From Gammaproteobacteria bacterium (lineage in GTDB: Bacteria; Pseudomonadota; Gammaproteobacteria; Pseudomonadales; Azotimanducaceae), in contig PASO01000046.1 in assembly GCA_002712135.1 (NCBI GenBank), forward strand, positions 11,889-19,033: a stretch of DNA of 7,145 nucleotides, read 5' to 3'. Below, one piece after another: positions 1-7,145 of this stretch. Below the pieces are notes generated by a model. It ran no database searches. It was not told where the DNA came from and was given only the letters and a program-made list of their open reading frames with translations. Numbering within the stretch: position 1 is the stretch's first letter; each line of letters starts with the position of its first letter. Both the position numbers and the translations under genes were made by a program.

Positions 1-997
<997 letters not shown>

Positions 998-1009
998 AGG
1001 GCTATTAGT

Positions 1010-3421
1010 ATGAAATGCAGTGAAGCCTGGTTAAGAGAATACGTGGATCCACCGATCTCAACCGAAAAACTATTAGAACAACTAACCATGGCGGGCCTCG
1101 AAGTCGACGGCTTCGGTCCGGTGGCGTCCGATTTCAGAAATGTCGTCGTGGGTGAAATACTCAAGATTGATAGCCATCCCGATGCAGAAAAGCTGGTGGT
1201 CTGTACAGTCAATAGCGGCGAAGAAGAGTTGCAAGTTGTATGTGGTGCACCCAACGCGTGCGCTGGCATTAAGGTGCCCTTTGCCTTGGTTGGCGCAAAA
1301 CTGGGAAATGATAAAATAAAGAAGGCCAAGCTTCGTGGCGTGCAGTCTTTTGGCATGCTGTGTTCCGAGCGTGAACTTGGGATCAGCGAGAACCACGAAG
1401 GCTTGATGGAGTTACCTGCTGATGCGCCGGTAGGAGAAAATGTTCGCGATTACCTTAAACTTGATGACTCAATTATCGATCTGGACCTCACGCCGAATCG
1501 AAGTGATTGTTTAGGTCTAACGGGACTTGCGCGAGAAATAGGGCTTATCAATGAACTAGATGTTTCCTATCCAGAGATTTTGCCAGTCGCACCAACAATC
1601 GACGATGCCTTCCCGGTGGAACTGGGTAACCCGGCGACATGTCCGCGTTTTGTTGGTCGAGTAGTACGCAATGTTGATCTCAATGCGCCGACACCGTTAT
1701 GGATGAAGGAGAAACTCCGTCGTTGCAATATTCGTAGCATTGATCCGATTGTCGATGTGACTAACTACGTAATGCTGGAACTCAATCAACCTATGCATGC
1801 GTATGACCTTCAACGCCTTGCCGACAAGATCGTTGTTAGACAATCCACTGCAGGTGAACTAATCACCTTGCTGGATGGGCAGGAAATTACTCTGCATGAT
1901 GATACGTTGCTCATTACTGACGATTCGGGTCCTATTGGTATGGGTGGTTTAATGGGCGGACTATCCACTTCAGTCACAGCAGAAACTAAGGATATCTTTC
2001 TGGAGAGTGCCTGGTTTGCCCCCACGGCGATTGCTGGAAGAGCGCGATCCTATGGTATGAATACTGATGCGGCGCACCGATTTGAGCGGGGTGTTGACTG
2101 GCAGGGGCAAGTGGTCGCTATGGAGCGGGCAACGGAACTATTATTGTCCATTGCCGGCGGAGATGCAGGTCCGGTCACAGATACCGTTGAAGAAGAATTT
2201 CTGCCCGAAGTCAAGCAAGTCATCTTGCGTGCGCATCGCATAGAAAAACTTTTGGGCGTAGCGATCGATGATTCGACGGTTGATGGGATACTGAGTCGAC
2301 TGGGTTTCTCTTTTGAGCAGACAACCGTTGAAACGGGTAGTCAAAATGAGACTCATTGGCTCGTTAGTGCTCCATCTCACCGCTTTGACATCGCGATCGA
2401 GGTAGATCTGATTGAAGAGATCAGTCGGGTATATGGTTACAACAAGTTGCCGACCAGAACTCCGGTTATCCCTCTAGTAATGCCAAAGTTGTCAGAAAGT
2501 GATCTGTCATTATCTCGAATACGCGAGCAACTGGTTGATAGAGGCTATCAGGAATCGATTTCCTACAGTTTCGTTGACCCTAAGATGGAAGCGCTGCTAA
2601 ACCCTCAGAATCTGCCTATTGGCTTAGCGAATCCGCTTTCTCCGGATATGTCTGTCATGCGCACAACGCTTTGGAGTGGAATACTTAAATCATTGACTTA
2701 TAACTTGAATCGTCAGCAGGACCGGATTCGTTTGTTTGAAGTCGGTTTGCGTTTCACCGCCCCTTCGAACGTCACTGATCTGACACTAGACGATATTCAA
2801 CAGGAAAAAACAATTGCTGGCGTAGCTTGTGGTACCAGGCAGTCAGAAAACTGGGCTACTGACCCACAATCTATTGATTTTTACGATATTAAGGGTGACC
2901 TTGAGAGTATTTTAGCCCTGACATCGGCGCAGTTCGAATTCAATGCAACAACGCATCCTGCTCTACAACAAGGTCAATCCGCTGAAATTACTAGGGATGG
3001 AGAAATCGTCGGATATGTGGGTTTATTAGACCCGAGAGTCCAAAAATTGCTCGCTATTCGTGTACAAAGCTACCTTTTTGAGCTAAAGGTTGGCCTTTTA
3101 AGCACTAAGATCGTCCCCGAGTCAGCCTTATTGTCGAGATTTCCTGAAGTTAGGCGCGATATAGCTATCATCGTAGATCGTACGGTAACGGCCGCAAACC
3201 TGCGAAAATGTGTCGATTTGGCCAATATTGATGCCTTAACAAACCTAAAGTTGTTTGACGTTTATCAGGGCAAAGGTATTGATCCTAATAGAAAAAGTAT
3301 CGCTTTGGGGTTGACCTTCCAGCTAGCTTCCCGCACTCTTACAGATGAGGAAATTAACGATTCAATCAAAAAGATTCTCGCTTCCTTGGAAGCGGATTTT
3401 GGAGCCAGTTTAAGGAACTGA
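1010..3421 (+). CDS. pheT: Phenylalanyl-tRNA synthetase beta subunit
   Basis: This 803-residue protein is the partner of PheS; E. coli PheT has 795 residues. The beta subunit binds tRNA-Phe and edits mischarged Tyr-tRNA. Domains in order: an N-terminal segment, an EMAP-like OB tRNA-binding domain (about 40-150, with [18 protein letters not shown]), the B3/B4 editing domain (about 210-385, with [20 protein letters not shown] and RFERGVD), B5 (about 400-477, with [18 protein letters not shown]), the inactive catalytic-like core (about 480-690), and a ferredoxin-fold anticodon-binding domain (about 709-802, starting [15 protein letters not shown]). ATG 1010 is chosen because [12 protein letters not shown] is the usual family start and AGAGGG at 996-1001, overlapping the pheS stop, is correctly spaced as a ribosome site. 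The frame is intact throughout. The stop is 2 nt before ihfA. Confidence 0.98.
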   Translation: MKCSEAWLREYVDPPISTEKLLEQLTMAGLEVDGFGPVASDFRNVVVGEILKIDSHPDAEKLVVCTVNSGEEELQVVCGAPNACAGIKVPFALVGAKLGNDKIKKAKLRGVQSFGMLCSERELGISENHEGLMELPADAPVGENVRDYLKLDDSIIDLDLTPNRSDCLGLTGLAREIGLINELDVSYPEILPVAPTIDDAFPVELGNPATCPRFVGRVVRNVDLNAPTPLWMKEKLRRCNIRSIDPIVDVTNYVMLELNQPMHAYDLQRLADKIVVRQSTAGELITLLDGQEITLHDDTLLITDDSGPIGMGGLMGGLSTSVTAETKDIFLESAWFAPTAIAGRARSYGMNTDAAHRFERGVDWQGQVVAMERATELLLSIAGGDAGPVTDTVEEEFLPEVKQVILRAHRIEKLLGVAIDDSTVDGILSRLGFSFEQTTVETGSQNETHWLVSAPSHRFDIAIEVDLIEEISRVYGYNKLPTRTPVIPLVMPKLSESDLSLSRIREQLVDRGYQESISYSFVDPKMEALLNPQNLPIGLANPLSPDMSVMRTTLWSGILKSLTYNLNRQQDRIRLFEVGLRFTAPSNVTDLTLDDIQQEKTIAGVACGTRQSENWATDPQSIDFYDIKGDLESILALTSAQFEFNATTHPALQQGQSAEITRDGEIVGYVGLLDPRVQKLLAIRVQSYLFELKVGLLSTKIVPESALLSRFPEVRRDIAIIVDRTVTAANLRKCVDLANIDALTNLKLFDVYQGKGIDPNRKSIALGLTFQLASRTLTDEEINDSIKKILASLEADFGASLRN

Positions 3422-3423
3422 TC

Positions 3424-3726
3424 ATGGCAGCGTTGACCAAAGCTGAAATGGCGGAAAAGTTATTTGACGACCTCGGGTTGAACAAACGTGAGGCAAAGGA
3501 AGTCGTTGAATTGTTTTTTGAAGAGGTGCGCGTCTCCCTAGAGGGTAATGAGCAGGTAAAGTTATCCGGTTTCGGCAACTTCGATTTAAGAGATAAGAGT
3601 GAACGACCTGGTCGGAATCCAAAGACGGGTGAGGAAATACCGATTAGCGCGCGACGCGTCGTGACATTTAGGCCAGGCCAGAAGTTAAAGGCCAGAGTAG
3701 AAGCATATGCTGGACCCCGACAATAA
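3424..3726 (+). CDS. ihfA: Integration host factor alpha subunit
   Basis: This 100-residue HU/IHF-family protein is the alpha half of the IHF heterodimer, which bends DNA sharply at specific sites and acts in recombination, replication and transcription. Alignment by eye with E. coli IhfA (99 residues) is nearly gap-free: the helical dimer part begins [16 protein letters not shown], followed by [18 protein letters not shown], then the DNA-intercalating arm [20 protein letters not shown] with its tip proline, and [13 protein letters not shown]. The beta subunit gene is not in this window. TAAGGA at 3411-3416, inside the end of pheT, is the likely ribosome site, with 7 nt to ATG. The location after pheT is the classical gammaproteobacterial arrangement. 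The last 20 nt overlap the next gene. Confidence 0.98.
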   Translation: MAALTKAEMAEKLFDDLGLNKREAKEVVELFFEEVRVSLEGNEQVKLSGFGNFDLRDKSERPGRNPKTGEEIPISARRVVTFRPGQKLKARVEAYAGPRQ

Positions 3727-4063
3727 CGCAGAGTTACCACCAATACCTGGTAAACGTTACTTTACAATTGGTGAGGTGAGTGGCTTGTGTGCGGTTAAGC
3801 CGCACGTCTTGCGCTATTGGGAGCAGGAATTTCCGCAGCTAAAACCGGTGAAACGACGAGGCAATCGTCGTTACTATCAACGTCAGGATGTGCTGACCAT
3901 TCGTCAAATTCGCTCGCTGCTATACGATCAGGGTTTTACGATTGGTGGTGCCCGTCAACGGCTCTCCGGCGAAGAACAGAAACAAGACAGCACGCAGTAT
4001 AAGCAGCTCATTCATCAAGTGATTGTTGAGCTGGAAGATGTGTTACAAGGTCTTAAGTCTTAA
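3707..4063 (+). CDS. MerR-family transcriptional regulator of the ihfA-linked type
   Basis: This 118-residue protein has an N-terminal winged-helix MerR DNA-binding domain at about residues 17-86: [20 protein letters not shown], then the wing [13 protein letters not shown], then the helix [15 protein letters not shown]. After about residue 95 a short helix ([21 protein letters not shown]) could serve as the antiparallel dimerisation coil seen in MerR proteins. There is no C-terminal ligand-binding domain and no cysteine cluster, so it is not expected to sense metal. The same small protein follows ihfA in Pseudomonas, and the start [20 protein letters not shown] fits that family. The start lies inside ihfA (20-nt overlap), suggesting translational coupling. 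Its target genes are unknown. It is the last gene of the apparent operon. Confidence 0.95.
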   Translation: MLDPDNNAELPPIPGKRYFTIGEVSGLCAVKPHVLRYWEQEFPQLKPVKRRGNRRYYQRQDVLTIRQIRSLLYDQGFTIGGARQRLSGEEQKQDSTQYKQLIHQVIVELEDVLQGLKS

Positions 4064-4064
4064 A

Positions 4065-4079
4065 AGAAAACTCTTTTCT
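4065..4079 (+). terminator. Weak AT-rich hairpin just after the MerR gene
   Basis: AGAAAA and TTTTCT form a 6-bp stem with a 3-nt CTC loop directly after the stop codon, overlapping an alternative AAAAGA/TCTTTT pairing. The stem has one G-C pair and no clean T run follows, so it would be a poor intrinsic terminator. It may only slow polymerase or be chance in AT-rich DNA. No better terminator for the operon was found before 4425. Confidence 0.2.
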
Positions 4080-4117
4080 ATTCCCCGACCTATTTGAAAA
4101 ATAGCACCGGATTCAAA

Positions 4118-4285
4118 ATGTATAAGATTTCAGCAATCGGTTTGCTGGCTTTTAGCGTACTTACCTTGGCAGGATCATTGCAACCTTTTCGGTACCTACT
4201 GTAATTATCCAGAGGTGATCGCACGTAAATTAAAAACCAAGTAGCCAATAAAGAGTGTAGTGAATTATTTAAACTGATTTCTTAA
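4118..4285 (+). pseudogene. Possible relic of a small exported protein
   Basis: ATG 4118 opens a 28-codon frame that reads as an export signal: MYKISAIG, then the hydrophobic LLAFSVLTLAG, then SLQ. The LAGS resembles a lipobox LAGC with Cys changed to Ser. The frame stops at TAA 4202-4204 and has another TAA further on, but becomes open again to TAA 4283-4285 (ending NKECSELFKLIS). Between about 4190 and 4245 a neighbouring frame is open instead (GTYCNYPEVIARKLKTK). This pattern fits either two nonsense mutations or a pair of compensating indels in a gene of roughly 55 codons. I do not recognise the family. The alternative is a genuine 28-residue secreted peptide, or chance. Confidence 0.35.
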
Positions 4286-4498
4286 GTGCAATGTAAAGGG
4301 TGTACAAACAAGTAACACAAAAGACACGCAAAGCTGCGGTACTTAAGAATGCAGCCGCTTGTATAATCGCACTACTTGATTTCACATAGGCGCTATTAGT
4401 TTAGAAATGTATATAAGAATAAAAACCACTACGCTTCTCTTTTTCCTCTGGCCGTAGCGGCAAATATTTTTACACCTAATCCTATATAATTGAATTAA
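4286..4498. other. AT-rich spacer without recognisable genes
   Basis: I read no protein-like frame, RNA gene or strong regulatory signal here. The only structure is an imperfect inverted repeat, CCACTACG at 4426-4433 against CGTAGCGG at 4453-4460 (one mismatch, 19-nt loop), followed by an AT-rich stretch. This could be a decayed terminator but is too weak to call. Confidence 0.5.
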
Positions 4499-4514
4499 GT
4501 CATCGGGGGATGAC
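4499..4514. repeat. Perfect 6-bp inverted repeat with GGGG loop
   Basis: GTCATC, loop GGGG, then GATGAC. It ends 3 nt before the ATG of the Sel1-type relic at 4518, and its G-rich centre is the only ribosome-site-like sequence for that start. In RNA the hairpin would bury the ribosome site. Whether it ever had a regulatory role cannot be judged from one copy. Confidence 0.45.
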
Positions 4515-4517
4515 GTT

Positions 4518-4715
4518 ATGTAAAGTTTACTGATAACCCCATTAGTCGTTCTTGCTTTGCCGACGGGGTTATACTCGGGTACTGATTTAGATAAAGGAAC
4601 GGCTGCATACGAAGCAGAAGGCTATGCAAGGGCATTGCGAGAATTTTAAAAAGCGTCCGCGCAGGTCGATTCAGTTGGAGGTTGCACTTCGATGTGATCG
4701 AGGAATATTTTTGAT
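4518..4715 (+). pseudogene. Relic of a Sel1/TPR-repeat exported protein, N-terminal part
   Basis: The frame from ATG 4518 has TAA as its second codon. It then reads SLLITPLVVLALPTGLYSG, an export-signal-like segment, followed by TDLDKGTAAYEAEGYARALREF and a stop at 4647-4649. This layout (signal, then D-x-D-K-G-x-A-A-Y, then Y-A-x-A-L-R-E-F) is typical of the start of small periplasmic Sel1-like repeat proteins. Just downstream, in another frame (about 4666-4706), IQLEVALRCDRGIF aligns loosely with the Sel1 core AQxxLGxMYxxG. The inferred history is a full repeat protein disabled by a nonsense change at codon 2 (AAA to TAA would restore the usual MK start) and small indels, then cut off where the oppositely oriented enzyme gene ends. 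The 3' boundary is approximate. The N-terminal match is the stronger part. Confidence 0.6.
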
Positions 4716-4717
4716 TG

Positions 4718-5896
4718 CTAGAGCATTGCTGTGGATTCATCATCAAGTCGAATACCGCCCGCCATCCTTAAGAACTCGGTGCTTACCTGACGGTGTTGCG
4801 TCGCTGCGTTTATGTCCCGGAAGTACTTTTGTAGTGAGCAGTTTCCCTGCAGCGAAACACCTCCCGCAGCGTGATAGAGATGACCTACCGCCTGTGAACA
4901 TTGCAACGTACCTTGTACAGCCGCAAGGCGCAGCAGCTTCCGATCCTCTAAGGTGACCAGTTCATCCGTGACGGTCTTGAGCCAGACTTCAGCGACCGTA
5001 GCCCATAGCGTTTGCCTTGCGCTTGCCACCAGTGCTTCAGCTTGGCCGAGCTCGAACTGTTTCATCTCTGAAGACTTGGTTTTGCTTCCAGTATTAGTAG
5101 TCGTCTTGGCTGTTTCAATTGCAACGAAGTCGTCAATTGCTCGACGGGCTATACCAAGTGGCACTGAAGCAACAGATGCAGCAAAATATCCAAATGCAGG
5201 AAATCGATAAAGTGGAGAATCAATAGTTTCTGATGGTGTACCGACAATCATCCAGCGATCGTCGGGCACAAACACATCATTCACTTCGAAATCGTTACTA
5301 CCGGTTCCTCGAAGACCAGAGGGATTCCAGTTGCTATGCAGGAACACTTCTTCACGCGGAAAATACACAAGGTGCAAAGCAGGCTGACCATTTGGTAGTC
5401 TCAACAGATCGCCGTCGTCTTCAATGAATGTACCGCCAGCTATCCAGTCGGCATGGTCTGTGCCAGACCCCCAGGCCCAACGTCCTGTCACTCTGACCCC
5501 ACCTTCCACTTTCTTACCCTTTCCTGAAGGTGCCGCTGCTCCGGCGGTAATAGGACAGTCAAATCCCTGATCATTTCGGGATACGTTATACACTTCGCGC
5601 GCTCTGCGGGATGGCATGGCTGCACCAAGGTGTGCAGTTTTTGAATAGATCATAGCACTCCAGCCAACAGCGCTATCCCAGTATGCAAGTTCTTCGATAA
5701 CTTTCAGGCTATCGAGTGCATCGCATTCAAGTCCACCATATTCAGCAGGAATAGTCATGGCTAACAATCCGTTTTCACGCATGAGGCTGACCGCTTTTAC
5801 ATTTACGCGACATGTGGTCTCAGCATCATAGTTAGCTGCTTCCAACTCAGGTCCAAGCTTCTGCGCGAGTTCCAGTTCGGTGGGTTGATTGATCAT
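4718..5896 (-). CDS. Acyl-CoA dehydrogenase-superfamily flavoenzyme, flavin monooxygenase-like (HsaA/DszC/HpaH type)
   Basis: This 392-residue protein has the full acyl-CoA dehydrogenase fold. The N-terminal helical domain holds IPAEYGGL (49-56) and DSAVGWSAMI (74-83). The central beta domain holds VTGRWAWGSGTDHADWIAGG (136-155) and GLRGTGSNDFEVNDVFVPDD (194-213). The C-terminal helical bundle ends with YHAAGGVSLQGNCSLQKYFR and then DINAATQHRQVS (361-372). The C-terminal block is the type-2 form found in two-component FMNH2/FAD-dependent monooxygenases, where the AATQH histidine (His368 here) lies in the active site; the canonical dehydrogenase glutamate is not evident. Such enzymes hydroxylate or desulfurise aromatic or steroid substrates using reduced flavin from a partner reductase. 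No reductase or pathway gene is present here, so the substrate is unknown. ATG 5896 is the only usual start before the in-frame stop at 5945-5947. Its ribosome site is weak. The gene is convergent with the operon. Confidence 0.88.
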   Translation of the reverse strand: MINQPTELELAQKLGPELEAANYDAETTCRVNVKAVSLMRENGLLAMTIPAEYGGLECDALDSLKVIEELAYWDSAVGWSAMIYSKTAHLGAAMPSRRAREVYNVSRNDQGFDCPITAGAAAPSGKGKKVEGGVRVTGRWAWGSGTDHADWIAGGTFIEDDGDLLRLPNGQPALHLVYFPREEVFLHSNWNPSGLRGTGSNDFEVNDVFVPDDRWMIVGTPSETIDSPLYRFPAFGYFAASVASVPLGIARRAIDDFVAIETAKTTTNTGSKTKSSEMKQFELGQAEALVASARQTLWATVAEVWLKTVTDELVTLEDRKLLRLAAVQGTLQCSQAVGHLYHAAGGVSLQGNCSLQKYFRDINAATQHRQVSTEFLRMAGGIRLDDESTAML

Positions 5897-5943
5897 CTTT
5901 GCGGCAACATAGGGATTGTCTAATGTGAGTTTAGAGAATAGGA

Positions 5944-5949
5944 ATTATA
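5944..5949 (-). promoter_or_regulatory. Candidate -10 box for the flavoenzyme gene
   Basis: On the minus strand this is a perfect TATAAT, which would give a leader of about 40 nt before ATG 5896. No good -35 hexamer is found at 16-18 nt; TTGTCC lies about 20 nt upstream and TTGAAT is too close. It is either a sigma70 promoter needing an activator or a chance match in AT-rich DNA. Confidence 0.3.
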
Positions 5950-6308
5950 GAGCATCTTATTCAAAGGATGGACAAATACGATAATTGCGTTCGGATCGCA
6001 CGAATAGCCGGCTCGAATCATTAGTAACTCTGGCACAAATCCCGATGTCAGCTCTTGGCCGTAGCAGATCGCGAGGGTCTCCGCGTTTTACATCCGCACA
6101 AAAGTCCTAATCTTTTCAAACGTCTGGGACAGCTATATCTGAGGTAAGCCTAAGCCTATTTTCTCAGTTGGACATAAGTACTGGATCGCAAAAGGTTTGC
6201 ACGTAAAGTGGTCCTGTTGCGTCTCTGACAGAGTGGACACGGTGACCGGCCGAGAGTTGTTAGAAACGTTAAATAAATAATTTGAGAAACATAGAGAGGG
6301 ACTTCTTA

Positions 6309-6422
6309 ATGCAAAATGAGCATCTCGTAAAGATGCACGGGATCCAAAGAACGGTATTCATACCTGTAGTACAAGCCCCCGCCTTCCCTAAAACCAATAC
6401 AAATGGGACAAAGAGAAGCTAA
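6309..6422 (+). CDS. Possible small ORF, 37 residues, unrecognised
   Basis: ATG 6309 is preceded by AGAGGG at 6295-6300 with an 8-nt spacer, a good ribosome-site arrangement. The frame begins MQNEHLVKMHGIQRTVF and ends in a Pro/Thr/Asn-rich tail, TNTNGTKRS. No membrane segment, signal or known motif is visible, and no convincing promoter precedes it. It lies alone in a gene-poor gap. Chance is the simplest alternative. Confidence 0.15.
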   Translation: MQNEHLVKMHGIQRTVFIPVVQAPAFPKTNTNGTKRS

Positions 6423-6445
6423 GTTCTGACTTTTGTGGGACAAAG
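6404..6445. repeat. Two direct copies of TGGGACAAAG
   Basis: Exact 10-bp copies lie at 6404-6413 and 6436-6445, 32 nt apart (start to start). A shorter relative, TGGGACA, is at 6125-6131, and a further GGACA follows at 6450. Repeated short motifs of this kind occur near the ends of some insertion sequences, but also as operator arrays; neither is established here. Confidence 0.45.
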
Positions 6446-6459
6446 TTTAGGACAGAAGG

Positions 6460-6477
6460 TTATGGCGATTACCATAA
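6460..6477. repeat. Perfect 6-bp inverted repeat downstream of the tRNA
   Basis: TTATGG, a 6-nt loop, then CCATAA. It lies 24 nt beyond the tRNA 3' end in the tRNA's direction of transcription. There is no T run after it on the minus strand, so it is not a standard intrinsic terminator, although it could help 3' processing. Confidence 0.3.
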
Positions 6478-6501
6478 ATTCGCTGTAGACCTTGTCTTTA
6501 C

Positions 6502-6578
6502 TGGTCGGGACGGCTGGATTTGAACCAGCGACCACCACACCCCCAGTGTGGTGCGCTACCAGGCTGCGCTACGCCCCG
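6502..6578 (-). tRNA. tRNA-Pro, anticodon GGG
   Basis: This is a complete 77-nt cloverleaf on the minus strand. The acceptor stem CGGGGCG pairs with CGTCCCG (one G-U). The D arm is GCGC, AGCCTGGTA, GCGC. The anticodon stem is CCACA/TGTGG around the loop CTGGGGG, giving anticodon GGG at 6542-6544, which reads CCC and CCU proline codons. The T arm is GCTGG, TTCAAAT, CCAGC, and the discriminator plus CCA (ACCA) are encoded. All stems are intact, so it should be functional. In Pseudomonas, as I recall, this tRNA follows the MerR-type gene on the same strand; here it is displaced and inverted. No second copy of its 3' end was seen in the window, so an integrated island at this site is not shown. 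Confidence 0.97.
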
Positions 6579-6816
6579 GAGAAACATTTTTATTTAATTC
6601 AATAGGTTATTTAGCTCTTTGAATAACGTTTAGAAGCTTATACCTATTTTCAATCTATAGATTTTATTTGGTAGATGAATTCTATTCCATCCGACAATTA
6701 TTGTCATAGTCGCGATATTGATCGTGTTCAAGCGAATACTTTAATTCATCGGTAGTGTCTACCCATGATAGCCAATTAGGAAAAATATTGGTATTTGGTT
6801 ACGAGTATGGGCGGAC
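6579..6816. other. AT-rich spacer between tRNA-Pro and the haloperoxidase-like gene
   Basis: No gene is seen. The spacer should contain the tRNA promoter and the haloperoxidase gene's terminator (both minus strand), but no convincing -35/-10 pair or GC-rich hairpin with T run was found. The one clear structure is the palindrome at 6693-6705. Confidence 0.5.
6693..6705. repeat. 13-bp perfect palindrome GACAATTATTGTC
   Basis: Two 6-nt arms, GACAAT and ATTGTC, flank a single central T. The shape fits a dimeric repressor operator, lying about 115 nt upstream of tRNA-Pro and about 110 nt beyond the haloperoxidase-like gene's stop. With one copy in AT-rich DNA, chance is plausible. Confidence 0.3.
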
Positions 6817-7145
6817 TTAATGCGGGGCGCCATCAAAATAGGCCTTGGCTTCGGCGAAAGCTCTAGGCCCTATTTCCTTGCCAATCAAGCGTCCGGGAAT
6901 ATCATCCGCTGGTGGATGAATACCGCCCCAGATGCGCGACAGACTGCATTGGTCGGAAGCGTCGTAGTATTTTGCCCATGCGAGGGTCATGTCGACAGAT
7001 GGACCGTCCTCGAACACTAGAAACTCGTTTCGTTCGACGTCAAAGCTGCTCATGCCACCGGGAAAATACTCGTTGCCCGTGATCAGTGTGAGAACCTCTG
7101 CTGCGGCACGTGAGTAGGTGGAGTGTCCCGATACATAACCCGCGA
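6817..7145 (-). CDS. Vanadium-dependent haloperoxidase-like protein, C-terminal part
   Basis: Only the last 108 residues lie in the window; the frame runs open off the right edge, so the ATG at 7053 is internal. Two active-site blocks of the vanadium haloperoxidase/PAP2 acid phosphatase superfamily are visible: GYVSGHSTYSRAAAEVLT, with Ser-Gly-His at residues 5-7 of the visible part, and SRIWGGIHPPADDIPGRLIG, with Arg70 and His76. The spacing R-x5-H equals that of the vanadate-binding Arg and His in fungal chloroperoxidase, and the SGH histidine is the acid-base residue. Members oxidise halides with hydrogen peroxide; related proteins are phosphatases, and this fragment cannot separate the two with certainty. 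The protein is probably exported, but the N-terminus is not visible. It ends at TAA 6817-6819. No obvious link to the flavoenzyme beyond shared strand. Confidence 0.88.
   Translation of the reverse strand, partial: AGYVSGHSTYSRAAAEVLTLITGNEYFPGGMSSFDVERNEFLVFEDGPSVDMTLAWAKYYDASDQCSLSRIWGGIHPPADDIPGRLIGKEIGPRAFAEAKAYFDGAPH

Larger units (their letters stand above)
5950..6501. other. Gene-poor gap with scattered GGACA repeats
   Basis: No recognised gene lies between the flavoenzyme and the tRNA. The pentamer GGACA occurs seven times on the plus strand, at 5970, 6127, 6170, 6235, 6406, 6438 and 6450 (first bases), against roughly one expected on either strand. On the minus strand two overlapping frames stay open for about 50 codons (6106-5957 and 6087-5920) but lack convincing starts and match nothing I recognise. 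The content suggests decayed mobile or duplicated DNA, though no insertion-sequence end can be proven. Confidence 0.4.

Noticed and set aside
3366..3743. 125-codon minus-strand open frame opposite ihfA
   Set aside because: It is antisense to the conserved ihfA gene and has no family features.
4426..4460. Imperfect inverted repeat as operon terminator
   Set aside because: Short stem with a mismatch, 19-nt loop and no clean T run, 360 nt beyond the last operon gene.
4624..4956. 110-codon open frame on the plus strand
   Set aside because: Most of it is antisense to the well-supported flavoenzyme, and its residue composition is not protein-like there. Only its first part (up to about 4706) is of interest, as a trace of the Sel1-type relic.
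6261..6276. GTTAAAT-like integron recombination core
   Set aside because: The 7-bp consensus is loose, no paired inverted core at attC spacing was found, and there is no integrase or cassette gene.
6950..6957. TGGTCGGA resembling the tRNA-Pro 3' end, as an attachment-site duplicate
   Set aside because: Only 8 nt match, it lies inside the haloperoxidase-like coding sequence, and a similar match occurs in ihfA. It is coincidence.
7051..7053. ATG as the start of a small 78-residue protein at the right end
   Set aside because: The frame continues upstream through the SGH active-site block of the haloperoxidase family, so this is an internal methionine.

Overview
The window looks like a gammaproteobacterial chromosome segment. 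The evidence is a compact plus-strand operon in the order pheS - pheT - ihfA - MerR-type regulator, with protein sequences close to the Pseudomonas/enterobacterial versions (for example the IhfA DNA-binding arm and the [15 protein letters not shown] block of the regulator). The species cannot be fixed from this window. PheS carries a four-cysteine insert that the E. coli enzyme lacks, so a close enterobacterial source is unlikely.

Region by region: 1-997 is PheS, with its start codon outside the window. 1010-3421 is PheT, 3424-3726 is IHF alpha and 3707-4063 is the MerR-type protein. These four genes are tightly packed (12-nt gap, 2-nt gap, 20-nt overlap) and are probably one transcript. 4064-4717 is AT-rich with no intact gene, but holds two probable gene relics: a small exported protein broken by in-frame stops, and the start of a Sel1/TPR-repeat protein whose second codon is a stop. 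4718-5896 (minus) is a complete acyl-CoA dehydrogenase/flavin monooxygenase-superfamily enzyme. 5897-6501 has no recognised gene, an excess of the pentamer GGACA and one weak small ORF. 6502-6578 (minus) is a complete tRNA-Pro(GGG) with encoded CCA. 6579-6816 is AT-rich spacer. 6817-7145 (minus) is the C-terminal end of a vanadium-dependent haloperoxidase-like protein.

The four operon genes form a housekeeping module: the two subunits of phenylalanyl-tRNA synthetase, the alpha subunit of a nucleoid protein, and a small regulator of unknown target. Everything right of 4064 that can be identified lies on the opposite strand and appears to be accessory material, apart from the tRNA. In Pseudomonas, as I recall it, a tRNA-Pro(GGG) sits directly after the MerR-type gene on the same strand. 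Here it is about 2.4 kb away and inverted, so the region between is best read as a rearranged, decaying junction. I did not find a convincing new multi-gene system. The most useful leads are the rearranged tRNA junction, the two relics, and the repeat-rich gap at 5960-6460.
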